DNA of 64,000 bases from RGIG6353 sp964650465 (lineage in GTDB: Bacteria; Bacillota; Clostridia; Oscillospirales; SIG627). A program made the position numbers and the translations under genes. The notes beneath the pieces are model-generated. The model was given only the letters and a program-made list of their open reading frames with translations, was not told the origin of the DNA and ran no database searches. Position 1 is the stretch's first letter. Each line of letters begins with the position of its first letter. Positions 33,346-41,088 of this stretch are shown here, in pieces. The stretch spans positions 1 to 64,000 of the forward strand of contig CAZYTA010000003.1 in assembly GCA_964650465.1 (NCBI GenBank), in the 5' to 3' direction.

Positions 33346-34168
33346 GTTCAAGGGAAGCCTGTTCCGTATTACCCACACCGTAGAAGAATCAGGACCGCAC
33401 AATACAATTCCTTATGACTATTACGATGACACCTTTACCGTAACCATAGTTCTGAAGGGTGAAGGTGCTTGCTACATAGAAGGCACAACTTATCCTCTGT
33501 CCGACGGTGACGCTGTTTTGATTTCGCCCGACGAGATACGCTCTTACAAATTCCAAAAAAGCGGATATCACGAAAGAATTTCTTTATATTTTTCCTGCTC
33601 GGTTCTTTCCGGGATATGCAACAGTGAAATTTCACTGCTCGATATTTTCCGTGCCAGAAAAAATATCAAAGTATCTGAATATAACAGCGAGAAAGTAAGT
33701 TTTCTGCTTAATGACCTGAAAGTTGCCGTCAGTAACAGTAACATCCATATGCGAGAATCCCGTATTCACCTTTTAATTCTCCGTCTCCTGTTTGAATTCT
33801 ACGATGCCTGTCAAACCTCAACGCCTCACGAAGAGCATCAAAACAGGGACAGTGTAGTATGGAAACTATGTAATTACATAACAGGAAATCTTACCGAGGA
33901 GTTGTCATATAAGAACTTACAGAAACGCTTTTCGGTCAGTGAATATCAATTAACCAAAGTATTCTTCAGAAATACCGGGATGACAGTAACCGAATACATC
34001 ATACAAAAACGGCTGATGAATGCTATCTCCCTTATTCGAAACGGAGAGGGCATCGAGACTGCCGCATATAAATCGGGCTTTAAAAACTATTCTTACTTTT
34101 ACAAAGCTTTTATCAAGCATTATGGCATATCCCCACAGAGGTATTTCCTTAACAAAGTCAAATTATAG
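33332..34168 (+). CDS. AraC-family transcriptional regulator
   Basis: A 278-residue regulator. The N-terminal cupin part has YDDTFTVTIVLKGEGACYIE and DAVLISPDEIRSY. The DNA-binding part has LCNYITGNLTEELSYKNLQK, VSEYQLTKVFFRNTGMTVTE and GIETAAYKSGFKNYSYFYKA. The start overlaps the transporter's end by 14 bp, so it is read from the same transcript and may control the transporter as well as the convergent Gfo/Idh/MocA plus isomerase operon. AAAGGAAGAAC is the ribosome site. Confidence 0.9.
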   Translation: MSVNEFKGSLFRITHTVEESGPHNTIPYDYYDDTFTVTIVLKGEGACYIEGTTYPLSDGDAVLISPDEIRSYKFQKSGYHERISLYFSCSVLSGICNSEISLLDIFRARKNIKVSEYNSEKVSFLLNDLKVAVSNSNIHMRESRIHLLILRLLFEFYDACQTSTPHEEHQNRDSVVWKLCNYITGNLTEELSYKNLQKRFSVSEYQLTKVFFRNTGMTVTEYIIQKRLMNAISLIRNGEGIETAAYKSGFKNYSYFYKAFIKHYGISPQRYFLNKVKL

Positions 34169-34176
34169 AATCAAGG

Positions 34177-34211
34177 AAAAAAGGCGAAATTGGTTTCGTG
34201 CAGTTTCCTAT
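34177..34211. repeat. Solo derivative of dispersed repeat (copy F)
   Basis: AAAAAAGGCGAAATTGGTT followed by GCAGTTTCCTAT; same form as copy E, more diverged. It lies 9 bp after the AraC stop. Confidence 0.5.
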
Positions 34212-34218
34212 ATAAAAG

Positions 34219-34247
34219 CATCACCCCCGAAAGTATCGGGGGTGATG
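34219..34247. terminator. Bidirectional terminator
   Basis: CATCACCCCCGA / TCGGGGGTGATG, 12 bp, between convergent AraC (+) and Gfo/Idh/MocA (-) genes. Confidence 0.85.
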
Positions 34248-34268
34248 TGTTTATTGGGTCAAATGATA

Positions 34269-35282
34269 TTAAAGCATTACCTTTTCGCCCTTGTCTGCCG
34301 ATTCCTTTTCCGCAAGAGCAATCTTTGTGGTGTTGAGTGTGCTTTCTGCAGGGTTGATTGCAGAGGTCTTGTTGTTTACAATGCAGTCAACGAAGTCGAT
34401 AACCTCAAGGGCATAATCGTTGACTTTCTCAAGCTGCTTTTCTATCTTCTGTCCATCCTCGGTGTATATCATAAACTTGCCTGCTCTGCGCTCAACGGTA
34501 GCCTTTTCAAACTTTGCAAAGATGCCCGAGTTGAAGGGATAAGAGTTTGAGGGACAGCCCCATTCGCCTGTACAGGTTACAAGCTTGTCGTCATACTCAT
34601 AGCGTGTTACTATGGAATCGTGACCTGTTTTGTAGTTTGTAGCAAAGGACATAACCGATTTGGGCATACCCATTATCCAGTTTATGATGTCAACATCGTG
34701 GACGTGGAGGTCAAGTGCCGCACCTCCGCTCTTCTTCTCGTCAAGGAACCAGTTTTCCCAAGACCAGATGGGAGTGGGGGAAAGTCTCCAGAAATCAGCA
34801 CGGAGAAGCTCGCCGTATTCCTTGCTGTCATAAATCTCCTTCAGCGCCTTGTATGCCGATTCGTAACGGCAGCACTGACCTATCATAAGCTTTACACCCA
34901 TTTCCTTTGAGGTGTTCAGCATATTCTCTGCCTGCTCAAGATTGATTGCCATAGGCTTCTCGGAGAATACATTGATTCCCTTCTTCATAGCCTTAACGGC
35001 TATCTGCTCGTGAAGGTAGGTGGGAAGTGCTGTTACAACAAAGTCAAGCTCCTCGTTTGCGAGAAGGTCATCAACGTTGTTGTAAAGCTTGAAGTTTGAA
35101 AGGTCAAGGTCTACATTGCTGTCGCCCAGATTTGTGGCTGTCTGCTCTGTGAAAACACTCTCGCGAATGTCACAAAGAGCAACGAGCTGAACCTCTGTGC
35201 AGGACTTTTCTTTAACCTCGGGGTAAGCTCTGAAATGAACCTTACCAAGTCCGCCGAAGCCGATAATTGCATACTTTAACAT
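34269..35282 (-). CDS. Gfo/Idh/MocA-family oxidoreductase
   Basis: A 337-residue NAD(P)-dependent sugar dehydrogenase. The N-terminal Rossmann motif is AIIGFGGLGKVH; VTALPTYLHEQIAVKAMKKG and NVFSEKPMAI (catalytic Lys of EKP) follow. The C-terminal domain has ALDLHVHDVDIINWIMG with the conserved His. Members oxidise a hydroxyl of sugars, inositols or glycosides. It is the distal gene of a two-gene operon 12 bp after the TIM-barrel gene, an arrangement known from inositol, keto-sugar and C-glycoside pathways. A reversible oxidation followed by isomerisation or elimination is the natural reading. Substrate unknown. Confidence 0.9.
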   Translation of the reverse strand: MLKYAIIGFGGLGKVHFRAYPEVKEKSCTEVQLVALCDIRESVFTEQTATNLGDSNVDLDLSNFKLYNNVDDLLANEELDFVVTALPTYLHEQIAVKAMKKGINVFSEKPMAINLEQAENMLNTSKEMGVKLMIGQCCRYESAYKALKEIYDSKEYGELLRADFWRLSPTPIWSWENWFLDEKKSGGAALDLHVHDVDIINWIMGMPKSVMSFATNYKTGHDSIVTRYEYDDKLVTCTGEWGCPSNSYPFNSGIFAKFEKATVERRAGKFMIYTEDGQKIEKQLEKVNDYALEVIDFVDCIVNNKTSAINPAESTLNTTKIALAEKESADKGEKVML

Positions 35283-35294
35283 AGTTTTTTCTCC

Positions 35295-36161
35295 TTATAT
35301 GTTATTTAAAATTGATTCAAGATATTTTTTGCCCTCTATGATGTCAAGCCTCTGCTGTTCACCCGTTATTTCTCTTTCAATGGTAAGCGGTCCGTCATAG
35401 CCTACCTCACGAAGCTTTGCGATAAATCTGGGATAATCCACATGCCCCTCCCCCAGCGGTGTCTGTACTCCGTTGGAATATTTGCCGTCCTGACAGCCGA
35501 CGGTGGGATACCTTCCGTCCTTTGCGTGTACACCCTTTACATACTTACCGAATACAGTAAGGGCATCAATGGGATTGGCTTTACCGCCGGTAATAAGATT
35601 TGACGGGTCGAGATTTATGGCAAGCGAGTCAATACCCACAGTCTCAATCAGTCTCAGCAGTGCTATGGGTGTCTCCTGTCCTGTCTCGAACAGGAAATAC
35701 TGTCCCTGCTTCTTAAAATAGTCTGCCACATACCAAAGGGCTCTTGCAAGCGACTGAAAATCGTCGGACGAAGGGAATTCCGATATGTAGCCCACATGCA
35801 TGACTACATCCTGCACTCCCATAGCCTTTGCAAAATCACAGCCTCGGAGAAGCATCTCGATTCTCTGCGCTCTCCATTCAAGCGGCACAAGACCTATAGT
35901 GCGGGGACCATGCTCTATATTCCAGAAGCAAGGACCTATCATGAGAGGCGCCTTACACCAGAAGGCAGATATTCTCACTCCGTACTTTTCTGCTGTCTCC
36001 TTTATTATTTTTGCATTTTCCTCTGTGTAATACTGTCCGTAAACTATTTCAAGCTGACAGGTGGGGAAACCCATTTCCGCAACATCGCGGAATTTTGCCT
36101 CAATTCCTTCTCTGTCATTCAGAACGTCTCCGTCGTGTCTTATAAAAACACCAAGTTCCAT
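35295..36161 (-). CDS. Sugar phosphate isomerase/epimerase-like TIM barrel (AP_endonuc_2)
   Basis: A 288-residue TIM barrel of the same subfamily as 5515-6381 and 6393-7265. Shared words are GPCFWNIEHGxRTIGLVP versus PCYWNFYEGQ-TIGLVP, LFETGQETPIALLR and KANPIDALTVFG. Metal ligands: Glu in FETGQET, Asp in INLDPSN, His in GVHAKDGRY, Glu in LTIERE. It carries a 12-residue insertion after KDGRYP (TVGCQDGKYSNG) near the active site. First gene of the operon with the Gfo/Idh/MocA dehydrogenase; together they may oxidise and rearrange or cleave a sugar. Confidence 0.87.
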   Translation of the reverse strand: MELGVFIRHDGDVLNDREGIEAKFRDVAEMGFPTCQLEIVYGQYYTEENAKIIKETAEKYGVRISAFWCKAPLMIGPCFWNIEHGPRTIGLVPLEWRAQRIEMLLRGCDFAKAMGVQDVVMHVGYISEFPSSDDFQSLARALWYVADYFKKQGQYFLFETGQETPIALLRLIETVGIDSLAINLDPSNLITGGKANPIDALTVFGKYVKGVHAKDGRYPTVGCQDGKYSNGVQTPLGEGHVDYPRFIAKLREVGYDGPLTIEREITGEQQRLDIIEGKKYLESILNNI

Positions 36162-36311
36162 ATTTTATACCTCTATCATTCTGTGTGTCCATACACCGTA
36201 TGGTTTTCTACAGTATATCATACGAAATATAAAAAAATCAAGGATTTATAAGACATTGACAGGGAAAATATTGAACAGTTTAAAAAAACTGACGAAAAAA
36301 TAACTTTCCTC

Positions 36312-36340
36312 TTGAAAAAATCACCGTGCGGTGCTACAAT
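36312..36340 (+). promoter_or_regulatory. Promoter of sulP-lrp operon with palindrome in spacer
   Basis: TTGAAA (36312-36317), 17-bp spacer, TACAAT (36335-36340). The spacer contains CACCGTGCGGTG (36322-36333), a possible operator for the Lrp/AsnC protein encoded downstream. Confidence 0.68.
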
Positions 36341-36391
36341 ATAAATTGTTCGTCAAAAAACTAATCTACAAAGTAAAAGAGGCGTATTAAA

Positions 36392-37654
36392 TTGAAGACT
36401 TTTATTCCATCGTTTTTTGAGTGTATGCGCTCATATTCCAAGCAACAGCTTGTACGCGACCTTATTGCAGGTATCATCGTTGCAATAATAGCACTTCCTT
36501 TATCTATTGCACTTGCCATTGCGTCGGGTGTAGGACCCCAAATCGGTCTTTATACCGCAATAGTTGCAGGCTTCCTTATTTCACTTTTCGGCGGCAGCCG
36601 TGTCCAGATAGCAGGACCTACAGCCGCATTTGCAGGAATTGTAGCAGGTATAGTTGCCACAAAAGGAATGGACGGACTTGTTGTTGCCACACTTATTGCA
36701 GGTGCAATACTCGTTCTTATGGGACTTTTCAGGCTGGGCGGACTTATCCGATATATCCCCCAGACTATAACCACAGGCTTTACCTCGGGAATTGCCGTAA
36801 CCATTATAATCGGACAGCTTAAGGACTTTTTCGGACTTACCTTCACACACTCTCCCGTTGAGACAGTCGAAAAGGTTTCTGAGGTCGTTGCCTGCTTCTC
36901 CACAGTCAATCTTTCGGCGGTAGCGGTAGGCATTGTGTCTTTGATAATACTTATAGTGCTTCCCAAATTTCTGCCAAAGGTTCCTGCCTCGCTTATTGCA
37001 GTTATCCTGATGTCTTTGGCTGTAAAGTTTCTCCCCTGGGAGGTAAACACCATCGGCTCGCTTTATCCCGATATGCCGCTGACGCTCCCAAAGCTGTCAT
37101 TACCAGATTTCAAAGCAATTGATATTGCGGGACTTATCCCGGATGCTGTTACAATTGCGGTGCTTGCCGCTGTTGAATCTCTCCTGTCCTGTGTTGTAGC
37201 CGATAAAATGATAGGCGCAAAGCACAATTCCAATATGGAGCTGGTAGCTCAAGGTATAGGAAATATAGGCTCGGCACTCTTTGGCGGCATTCCCGCCACA
37301 GGTGCTATAGCACGTACTGCCGCCAACATAAAAAACGGCGGAAGAACACCGATTGCAGGCATGGTACACGCCGTTGTGCTTTTAGGTGTACTGGCAATCT
37401 TTATGCCATATGCTTCCCTCATTCCAATGCCGACCATTGCCGCAATACTCTTTGTAGTAGCCTACAATATGAGCGAATGGCGTGAATTTGTAAAGATAAT
37501 AAAAAAGAATCCCTTGACAGACACCCTTGTATTGGTACTCACATTTGTCCTCACCGTTGTTTTTGACCTTGTTGTAGCAATCGCAGCAGGTCTCATTGTA
37601 CACTATGCAATCGTACTTATCAAAAAAACTGTAAAAGGAAACAAAAATGGATAA
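36392..37654 (+). CDS. SulP-family anion transporter lacking STAS domain
   Basis: A 420-residue SulP/SLC26-type membrane protein. DLIAGIIVAIIALPLSIALA, SGVGPQIGLYTAIVAG, FGGSRVQIAGPTAAF and GFTSGIAVTI are the family signatures. ALFGGIPATGAIARTAANIK and the helix near AAVESLLSCVVADKMIG follow. It ends at VLIKKTVKGNKNG without the usual cytoplasmic STAS domain, so it is about 130 residues shorter than typical SulP. Substrates of the family are sulfate, bicarbonate or dicarboxylates; SLAC-like short forms are uncharacterised. TTG at 36392 is the start, with GAGG upstream. It overlaps the regulator gene by 8 bp. Confidence 0.87.
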   Translation: MKTFIPSFFECMRSYSKQQLVRDLIAGIIVAIIALPLSIALAIASGVGPQIGLYTAIVAGFLISLFGGSRVQIAGPTAAFAGIVAGIVATKGMDGLVVATLIAGAILVLMGLFRLGGLIRYIPQTITTGFTSGIAVTIIIGQLKDFFGLTFTHSPVETVEKVSEVVACFSTVNLSAVAVGIVSLIILIVLPKFLPKVPASLIAVILMSLAVKFLPWEVNTIGSLYPDMPLTLPKLSLPDFKAIDIAGLIPDAVTIAVLAAVESLLSCVVADKMIGAKHNSNMELVAQGIGNIGSALFGGIPATGAIARTAANIKNGGRTPIAGMVHAVVLLGVLAIFMPYASLIPMPTIAAILFVVAYNMSEWREFVKIIKKNPLTDTLVLVLTFVLTVVFDLVVAIAAGLIVHYAIVLIKKTVKGNKNG

Positions 37655-38090
37655 TATTGATACAAAAATCCTCTCCTGCCTTAAGGAAAACTCAAGAATG
37701 AATGCAACCGCAATAGGAGATAAGATAAATCTCTCGACATCGGCGGTGCTTGAGCGAATCAAAAAGCTTGAATCATCGGGCGTTATAGTAAAGTACACCA
37801 CCATTGTTGACAACGAAAAAATCGGCAAGGGAATTACGGTCTTTATATCGGTAAGCCTTGAGCATCCGAAGTTTGACGAAAATTTCCGAGAAGTTATTTC
37901 ATGCAATGAAGAAATCATTGAATGCCACTATGTAACAGGCGATTATGACTATATGCTTAAAGGAATCACCTCGTCAAGTAAATCACTGGAGCAGCTTATC
38001 AACTTTGTTAAAAGCATCAACGGAGTCAGCCACACAAAAACACTGGTGGTAATGACCACAACAAAGAACGATTTTACATCTATACAATAG
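37647..38090 (+). CDS. Lrp/AsnC-family transcriptional regulator
   Basis: A 147-residue regulator. The N-terminal HTH has DTKILSCLKENSRMNATAIG and LSTSAVLERIKKLESSGVI. The C-terminal RAM ligand-binding domain has TVFISVSLEHPKFDENFREV, ECHYVTGDYDYMLKGI and SINGVSHTKTLVVMTT. It normally binds amino acids as octamers. The 8-bp overlap with the SulP-type gene means the regulator and transporter are made together; control of that transporter, perhaps by an amino acid or related anion, is the simplest inference. Confidence 0.9.
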   Translation: MDNIDTKILSCLKENSRMNATAIGDKINLSTSAVLERIKKLESSGVIVKYTTIVDNEKIGKGITVFISVSLEHPKFDENFREVISCNEEIIECHYVTGDYDYMLKGITSSSKSLEQLINFVKSINGVSHTKTLVVMTTTKNDFTSIQ

Positions 38091-38094
38091 CACA

Positions 38095-38135
38095 AGACAG
38101 ACAATGGGCGGATTTATTCCGCCCATTGTCTGTCT
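38095..38135. terminator. Bidirectional terminator
   Basis: AGACAGACAATGGGCGG / CCGCCCATTGTCTGTCT, a perfect 17-bp stem with 7-nt loop. The minus-strand lipoprotein gene ends inside it. Confidence 0.92.
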
Positions 38136-38803
38136 ATAATTTCACCAATTTCGTTTATTTGCTCTTGTGTTAAGGATACCTGTTTGTCACCGAATCTTGC
38201 ATATCCCTCGGACATATTTACTCCGTATGTACCAAACTCCGTTTCAAATGTATATTCGGGCAGGCATTTACAAATTTCGTCTCTGTAGTCAAGAAACCTG
38301 AGCAAATCGGTTATAGCTACAGAATCGCTTCCGGCAAAGGTTTTTTCCCAGCTTGTATCAATTCCTTTGTATTTTACGGTTGTAAGCGTATTTCCGCAGT
38401 ATGCTGTTTCTTCATGCTCTATGACATTATCATTGCTTTCGGGAACATGACATTCCTTGAAGTAGCTTATCCCGAAGCGGTCAAGCTCTTCAATTCCTAT
38501 CCGTCCGCTGTCAAGGGCATCTGCCACATTTTCACTTGTGCCGTCGGAGTAGTACACTGTCACATGCTGACTCTTGATACAACTGAATACATAGGTGTAT
38601 TCACCGTCGCTGTAAAAGGGCTCCTCTGCCTGTGCACAGTCAATCTCTCCTGTTTTTGTGGCATCCACTATGTCGGTTACAAATACAGCAACCTCCGAAG
38701 GCTCGCTCACCTCAACAGGATCAGCCACATAGCAGGTCACAACCTCCTCCTTGCACGAAGTAAAAAACACAGTGCAAAGCAATATTAACAATATTCTTTT
38801 CAT
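38114..38803 (-). CDS. Uncharacterised lipoprotein
   Basis: A 229-residue protein with lipoprotein signal MKRILLILLCTVFFTSC. The mature part has an acidic segment (EVSEPSEVAVFVTDIVDATK), then YTYVFSCIKSQHVTVYYSDG and IGIEELDRFGISYF, a pattern seen in small extracytoplasmic domains that accompany peptidase or signalling proteins. The second half contains six or so cysteines, unusual for an exported Firmicute protein (CHVP, YCGN, CKCLPE). Family not recognised. AGGAGG precedes the ATG. Its 5' side is only 22 bp from a large RNA-like fold, so that fold may be its leader. Confidence 0.6.
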   Translation of the reverse strand: MKRILLILLCTVFFTSCKEEVVTCYVADPVEVSEPSEVAVFVTDIVDATKTGEIDCAQAEEPFYSDGEYTYVFSCIKSQHVTVYYSDGTSENVADALDSGRIGIEELDRFGISYFKECHVPESNDNVIEHEETAYCGNTLTTVKYKGIDTSWEKTFAGSDSVAITDLLRFLDYRDEICKCLPEYTFETEFGTYGVNMSEGYARFGDKQVSLTQEQINEIGEIIDRQWAE

Positions 38804-38825
38804 AGATTTACCTCCTTTAATCAGT

Positions 38826-38982
38826 TAAGCCGAAGAGAGTCGAACCCTTGTCGGTTTCATAGGGGAATTTTCGCCCCTGCCGTCGTTACATTCCCTTGCA
38901 TATATGTATTCCAAGCGACGAAAGGACATTTAGACCGAAAAGGGCTTTTCTCGGCGGCAATGATTCGATTCTCTTCGGCTTA
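38826..38982. other. Large stem-loop structure, candidate structured RNA
   Basis: Arms at 38826-38844 and 38964-38982 pair over 19 bases: TAAGCCGAAGAGAGTCGAA with TTCGATTCTCTTCGGCTTA. The one non-Watson-Crick pair is G-T on the + strand (G-U wobble in RNA) and A-C on the minus strand. Inside lie AGGGG/CCCCT, a CGTCG...TACAT / ATGTA...CGACG stem, and CCGAAAAG/CTTTTC-CGG. There is no open reading frame. It does not match riboswitch, tmRNA, SRP or RNase P motifs I know. Strand and function are open. Confidence 0.55.
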
Positions 38983-39013
38983 GACGAAAGTAACGGGATT
39001 TTGTTCCACGATA

Positions 39014-39042
39014 TTGACAAAACGGTTTCAATGTGATATATT
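39014..39042 (+). promoter_or_regulatory. Promoter of THF riboswitch-folT-folC
   Basis: TTGACA (39014-39019), 17-bp spacer, TATATT (39037-39042). The expected transcript start, near 39049, coincides with the first base of the riboswitch. Confidence 0.82.
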
Positions 39043-39050
39043 TATCTCAT

Positions 39051-39144
39051 GCAGAGTAGAGTCAACTGCGTAAAGTGCTTATCGGACGGGGAGTTGCCGA
39101 TTTGACGAAGGTTTTCCGCGGTAGTTTGGCTCGCATCCCGCTGC
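39051..39144 (+). ncRNA. THF (tetrahydrofolate) riboswitch, folT class
   Basis: Matches the class motif order: AGAGTAG, TGCGTAAAGTG, CGGACGGGGAGTTGCCG, GACGAAGG and GCATCCCGCTGC. P1 is GCAG/CTGC (39051-39054 with 39141-39144), P2 GTCAA/TTGAC (39061-39065 with 39102-39106), and P3 ATCGG/CCGAT. It lies directly before an ECF folate transporter gene and folC, the expected targets. High reduced folate should switch them off. Confidence 0.9.
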
Positions 39145-39167
39145 TACAATTAAAGAGACTCTTTTTG

Positions 39168-39197
39168 CCTCCTTAATGGTAGCTTACTTTAAGGAGG
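39168..39197 (+). promoter_or_regulatory. Shine-Dalgarno sequestering hairpin of folT
   Basis: CCTCCTTAA (39168-39176) pairs perfectly with TTAAGGAGG (39189-39197), which is the folT ribosome site. This points to control of translation initiation downstream of the THF aptamer; no convincing terminator U tract follows. Confidence 0.75.
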
Positions 39198-39204
39198 TAT
39201 TTTT

Positions 39205-39753
39205 ATGTCCAAAAAACAATTTAAAATTGACAGCGTAAAGGAATTGACCTGTGCCGCAATGTTCACGGCTATGAGTGTAATTATCGGCATTTTCTGCAAG
39301 AATTTCATGAACTTTGGCGGAGGACTTTTCAGAGTAACCTTTGAGAATTTTCCCATAATTCTGTCGGGTGTATACTTCGGTCCCCTCGCAGGTGCGCTTG
39401 TGGGCTGTGCCACTGACCTTATAAGCTATCTGCTTTCCTCGCAGATATACCCCCCAAATCTCATCGTTACACTGGGGGCGGCTTCAATAGGTGCAATATC
39501 AGGCGCTGTCTCCCGATACGTTGTGAAAAAGCAGGGATATGCTCAGCTTGCCGCCTCGGGCGCTCTTGCTCATCTTATCGGCTCTGTGATAATCAAATCC
39601 ATAGGACTGTACACATTTTACGGCATTGCAATACTTTGGAGAATACCCTTGTATTTTGCTGTTGCAACGGTTGAAATTGCTATTATGTGCCTATTATACA
39701 AGAACAGAAATTTCAAAAATCTAACGGCAGGCTTTAAAAGCTCCGGGAGGTAA
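39205..39753 (+). CDS. folT: Folate ECF transporter, substrate-binding S component FolT
   Basis: A 182-residue integral membrane S component with six helices. ELTCAAMFTAMSVIIGIF and FRVTFENFPIILSGVYFGPL contain the family's helix 1 and loop. AGALVGCATDLISYLL is the conserved G-x-x-D region and ALAHLIGSVIIKSIGLY the helix 4 motif. It captures folates and works with shared EcfA/A'/T subunits encoded elsewhere. The assignment to folate rests on the THF riboswitch and the folC neighbour; AAGGAGG lies in a hairpin just upstream. Confidence 0.9.
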   Translation: MSKKQFKIDSVKELTCAAMFTAMSVIIGIFCKNFMNFGGGLFRVTFENFPIILSGVYFGPLAGALVGCATDLISYLLSSQIYPPNLIVTLGAASIGAISGAVSRYVVKKQGYAQLAASGALAHLIGSVIIKSIGLYTFYGIAILWRIPLYFAVATVEIAIMCLLYKNRNFKNLTAGFKSSGR

Positions 39754-39755
39754 TA

Positions 39756-41027
39756 ATGACATACCAACAGGCTCTTGAATACATACACTCGGTTTGCTGG
39801 AAAGGAAGCAGACCCGGACTTGAAAGAACAAAACAGCTTCTCTCTCTTATGAAAAACCCCGAAAAGAAGCTGAAGTTCATACACATAGCAGGTACAAACG
39901 GAAAGGGCTCTACTGCCTCAATGTCTGCAAACATACTCCTCAAAGCAGGCTACAGGGTAGGTCTTTATACATCACCATACATTTTTGAATTCAACGAGAG
40001 AATGCGTGTTGACGGCGTAAACATTTCCAATGACGAGCTTGCCGAAATAACCGCCTTTGTCAAGCCCCTTGCAGAGTCAATGGAGGACAAGCCCACTGAA
40101 TTTGAGCTTGTCACCTGTATTGCTTTTGAGTACTTTTACCGTCACGGCTGTGACATTGTATGTCTTGAGGTAGGTATGGGCGGAGAGCTTGACTCAACAA
40201 ATGTAATTGACCCTCCGATTGCCTCTGTAATAACCAACATAGGGTTGGACCATACAGATTTTCTCGGAAACACGCTTGAAAAAATAGCCAAAACGAAATC
40301 TAAGATAATAAAAAATAACTCTGCAGCTATTCTCTACCGCTCAACTCCCGAGGTGGAGGCTGTAATAGAAGCAAGATGCCGAGAGGTTAATGCAGCACTG
40401 ATAAAGGCAGATTTTGATGCGGTTGTTCCGCTTGAAACAAGCCTTGAATACCAGTCCTTTAACTGGAAGGAAATAAAGGAAATTAAGCTTCCTCTTTTAG
40501 GCGAACATCAGCTGAAAAACGTTGCCACGGTGCTCACTCTTATTGAGGTACTCAGGGATAAAGGCTGCAAAATAACCGATGCCGATATACGAAGCGGTCT
40601 CGAGAGTGCTGTGTGGCAGGGCAGATTTGAAATAGTGTGCCGCTCTCCCCTCTTTGTTGTTGACGGTGGTCATAATCCTCAGTGTATCGAATCACTTGTA
40701 AAAAATGTTAAAAGCTATATTACAAGCAGACCTCTTATAGTTCTCACAGGCGTACTCGCCGACAAGGACTATGACAGCATGTACAGAGAAATGGCAGGTA
40801 TTGCCGACGAGTTTGTCACAGTCACACCCCCAAATCCAAGGGCGCTTACCTCCGATAAGCTGGCTGAATATTTAAAGACGCTCGGAGCAAATGCAACCCC
40901 CTGCCAAACAATTGAGGACGGCGTTGCACTTGCTATGAAAAAGGCAAACGGCTGTGGAGCCGTAATCGCATACGGCTCACTGTACATGGTAGCCGATATT
41001 GAAAACGCAGTTAAACGTCTTAAATAA
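39756..41027 (+). CDS. folC: Folylpolyglutamate synthase / dihydrofolate synthase
   Basis: A 423-residue Mur-ligase-fold enzyme. The ATP-binding loop is IAGTNGKGSTASMSAN; LYTSPYIFEFNERMRVDG, EVGMGGELDSTNVI and NIGLDHTDFLG are the family core. LGEHQLKNVATVL and DGGHNPQCIES lie in the C-terminal domain. It adds glutamate to folates and so traps them in the cell, complementing uptake by FolT, whose stop codon is 2 bp upstream. Controlled by the same THF riboswitch transcript. Confidence 0.94.
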   Translation: MTYQQALEYIHSVCWKGSRPGLERTKQLLSLMKNPEKKLKFIHIAGTNGKGSTASMSANILLKAGYRVGLYTSPYIFEFNERMRVDGVNISNDELAEITAFVKPLAESMEDKPTEFELVTCIAFEYFYRHGCDIVCLEVGMGGELDSTNVIDPPIASVITNIGLDHTDFLGNTLEKIAKTKSKIIKNNSAAILYRSTPEVEAVIEARCREVNAALIKADFDAVVPLETSLEYQSFNWKEIKEIKLPLLGEHQLKNVATVLTLIEVLRDKGCKITDADIRSGLESAVWQGRFEIVCRSPLFVVDGGHNPQCIESLVKNVKSYITSRPLIVLTGVLADKDYDSMYREMAGIADEFVTVTPPNPRALTSDKLAEYLKTLGANATPCQTIEDGVALAMKKANGCGAVIAYGSLYMVADIENAVKRLK

Positions 41028-41045
41028 AATTCCCTATAAAGTAAG

Positions 41046-41079
41046 AATGTGGATGTAAAAAACTTTTTACATCCACATT
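41046..41079 (+). terminator. Terminator of the folT-folC operon
   Basis: AATGTGGATGTAAAAA / TTTTTACATCCACATT around a 2-nt loop, followed by TTTA. Confidence 0.87.
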
Positions 41080-41088
41080 TTTATATCC

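Noticed and set aside
38826..38982. tRNA or tmRNA gene on the minus strand
   Set aside because: A 7-bp acceptor and T arm can be drawn, but there is no D arm, anticodon arm or tag-peptide frame, and the outer stem is much longer than in a tRNA.
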